DNA of 6,984 bases from Treponema sp. (GTDB lineage: Bacteria > Spirochaetota > Spirochaetia > Treponematales > Treponemataceae), in the NCBI GenBank assembly GCA_012513125.1, contig JAAZCS010000066.1, positions 1 to 6,984 on the forward strand. Reading direction: 5' to 3'. Made by a program: the position numbers and the translations under genes. Positions within the stretch are counted from its first letter, which is position 1. Each line of letters starts with the position of its first letter. Below the pieces are notes generated by a model, which searched no databases, had not been told where the DNA came from, and was given only the letters and a program-made list of their open reading frames with translations. This document shows positions 6,096 to 6,984 of this stretch, piece by piece.

Positions 6096-6115
6096 TGTAT
6101 TACTCTATTAGTACA
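6096..6115 (+). promoter_or_regulatory. Candidate operator: 20-bp imperfect palindrome before the GntR gene
   Basis: The 20 bases from TGTATTAC (6096-6103) to TTAGTACA (6108-6115) are symmetric in seven of ten base pairs, with TGTA and TACA ends. It lies just after TTGGCT (6091-6096), which could serve as a -35 box, so binding here would block transcription. A site of the GntR regulator itself is the natural guess. Confidence 0.4.
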
Positions 6116-6130
6116 GTATTACAGTAATAC
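6116..6130 (+). promoter_or_regulatory. Candidate operator: perfect 15-bp palindrome before the GntR gene
   Basis: GTATTAC-A-GTAATAC is a perfect seven-base inverted repeat around one central base. It lies 17 bases before the GntR ATG. Its left arm repeats GTATTAC at 6097-6103, and TACAGTA occurs twice, eight bases apart (6112-6118 and 6120-6126). Clustering of related half-sites over a presumed promoter suggests autoregulation. Confidence 0.5.
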
Positions 6131-6147
6131 ATTAAATATGGAGGAAT

Positions 6148-6507
6148 ATGAATTTTACTTTTTCGAATGACAAACCTATTTATATTCAACTAATTGACAT
6201 CTTTAAAATGAACATTATTTCAGGATTATTATCGGAAGGAACAAAACTTGATTCTGTTCGAGATTTAGCCATAGCGGCTAAGGTTAATCCAAATACTATG
6301 CAAAAAGCTTTGTCACAATTAGAGAATATTGGTTTAGTTAGAACTGAACGAACTTCAGGAAGATTTATCACAAATGATAAGGAGAAGATTATTTTAATGA
6401 GAAAAGAAATTGCCATTAAAGAAATTGAAGATTTTTTACGAAAAATGCAGTCTTTAGGCTTTAAAACAGCAGAAATTATTCAAATGATTGAGGAGGACAA
6501 AAACTAA
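6148..6507 (+). CDS. GntR-family repressor, YtrA subfamily
   Basis: This is a transcription regulator of 119 residues. Residues about 8-76 form the GntR winged helix: PIYIQLIDIFKMNIISG is the first helix, GTKLDSVRDLAIAAKVNPNTMQKALSQLEN the helix-turn-helix, and GLVRTERTSGRFITND the wing. The common LPSVRDLA here reads LDSVRDLA. The short C-terminal tail (about 40 residues of helix) is too small for a ligand domain of the FadR or HutC type. A short helical tail next to an ABC transporter gene is the mark of the YtrA subfamily. ATG 6148 is preceded by GGAGG at 6140-6144, a strong site at short spacing. Its stop (TAA 6505-6507) abuts the ABC gene start, so the two are co-transcribed. The palindromes at 6096-6130 suggest that it represses its own operon; the inducer is unknown, often antibiotic or envelope stress in relatives. 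Confidence 0.9.
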   Translation: MNFTFSNDKPIYIQLIDIFKMNIISGLLSEGTKLDSVRDLAIAAKVNPNTMQKALSQLENIGLVRTERTSGRFITNDKEKIILMRKEIAIKEIEDFLRKMQSLGFKTAEIIQMIEEDKN

Positions 6508-6984
6508 ATGGAAAGCGTTATTAATTTTGTAAACCTTACAAAAAAATATGGTTCTAAAACAGCATTAAATTCTATTAATTTAGACTTACCAAAAGGTTCA
6601 ATCATTGGGCTTTTAGGACCAAATGCAAGTGGAAAAACAACACTTCTAAAATTAGCAGCTGGATTATTAACTCCAACATCAGGTGAAATTAAAATATGCG
6701 GTTTAAATCCTGGATATCAAACAAAAGAAATAGTGGCATATCAACCAGATAAAGTCTATTTAAACGAATGGATGAAAGTTAGCGACTTATTAGCAATGAT
6801 GAAAGATTTTTATTCCAATTTCAATTACGACAAAGCCTTAGAAATGCTAAAGAACTTAAAAATTAATGTTAATGACAAATTAAAAACGATGTCAAAAGGC
6901 ACAAAAGAAAAAGTTCAGCTTATTCTAACAATGAGCAGATCTGTTCCATTATATATTTTGGATGAACCCATCGGCGGTGTTGAC
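6508..6984 (+). CDS. ABC transporter ATP-binding protein (YtrB-like), 3' end outside window
   Basis: This is the cytoplasmic ATPase subunit of an ABC transporter; 159 residues are visible of about 230-300. In order: an aromatic A-loop candidate at Tyr14 (KKYGSKTAL), Walker A GPNASGKTT at 37-45 with Lys43, Q-loop Gln79 (AYQPDK), signature MSKGTKEK at 128-135, Walker B LYILDE at 148-153 with catalytic Glu153, and D-loop GGVD at 156-159, where the window ends. The SKG-type signature instead of LSGGQ is common among ATPases paired with YtrA-like regulators, which usually act with a separate multi-span permease encoded just downstream. Walker A carries Ala40 where Gly is more usual, which should be tolerated. 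ATG 6508 follows the GntR stop without a gap, and AGGAGG at 6491-6496 inside the GntR gene is its ribosome binding site. The substrate cannot be inferred. Confidence 0.93.
   Translation, partial: MESVINFVNLTKKYGSKTALNSINLDLPKGSIIGLLGPNASGKTTLLKLAAGLLTPTSGEIKICGLNPGYQTKEIVAYQPDKVYLNEWMKVSDLLAMMKDFYSNFNYDKALEMLKNLKINVNDKLKTMSKGTKEKVQLILTMSRSVPLYILDEPIGGVD

Noticed and set aside
6186..6416. Minus-strand open frame opposite the GntR gene
   Set aside because: It is antisense to the conserved winged-helix coding sequence and shows no motif of its own.

Overview
The window is an AT-rich, gene-dense bacterial segment with short gaps and genes on both strands. No marker fixes the species. The der–MerR–Rsm22-like cluster, the AT-rich codon choice, and the mix of genes with and without Shine-Dalgarno sites suggest a host-associated spirochaete, probably Treponema-like. 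This is an impression, not a demonstration.

Layout. (1) Positions 1-2662, plus strand: the 3' two-thirds of der (EngA), a ribosome-assembly GTPase, then a small MerR-type DNA-binding protein, then an Rsm22/METTL17-like methyltransferase-fold protein with a four-cysteine cluster. Gaps are 8-11 bases, so this looks like one operon with a ribosome-assembly theme. The Rsm22-like gene is split by an in-frame TAA at 1529-1531: a lysine-rich N-terminal piece (1304-1531) and the methyltransferase body (1601-2662) share one reading frame with no frameshift. (2) Positions 2663-5060, minus strand: a GNAT acetyltransferase-like protein followed by a phytoene-desaturase-like FAD oxidoreductase, probably one transcript, meeting the Rsm22-like gene tail to tail with no base between the stops. 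(3) Positions 5159-6087, plus strand: a DUF368/PopT-type polyprenyl-phosphate transporter, divergent from the GNAT gene and closed by a strong intrinsic terminator. (4) Positions 6096-6984, plus strand: a YtrA-type GntR repressor with palindromes in front of it, directly followed by an ABC transporter ATPase that runs off the window.

How the parts fit. The first block concerns ribosome maturation. PopT-type transporters recycle the lipid carrier for cell-envelope polymers. The GntR–ABC pair is a typical self-regulated exporter or stress operon. The GNAT–FAD pair has no assignable substrate. The GNAT, FAD and popT genes lack ribosome binding sites and have promoter-like -10 elements placed so that transcripts would begin at or next to the start codon. 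This suggests leaderless mRNAs, in contrast to the clear Shine-Dalgarno sites of the MerR, GntR and ABC genes.

No RNA gene, CRISPR array, insertion sequence or clearly novel multi-gene system is visible. The points most worth a second look are the interrupted Rsm22-like gene, the leaderless divergent promoters and the GntR operator region.
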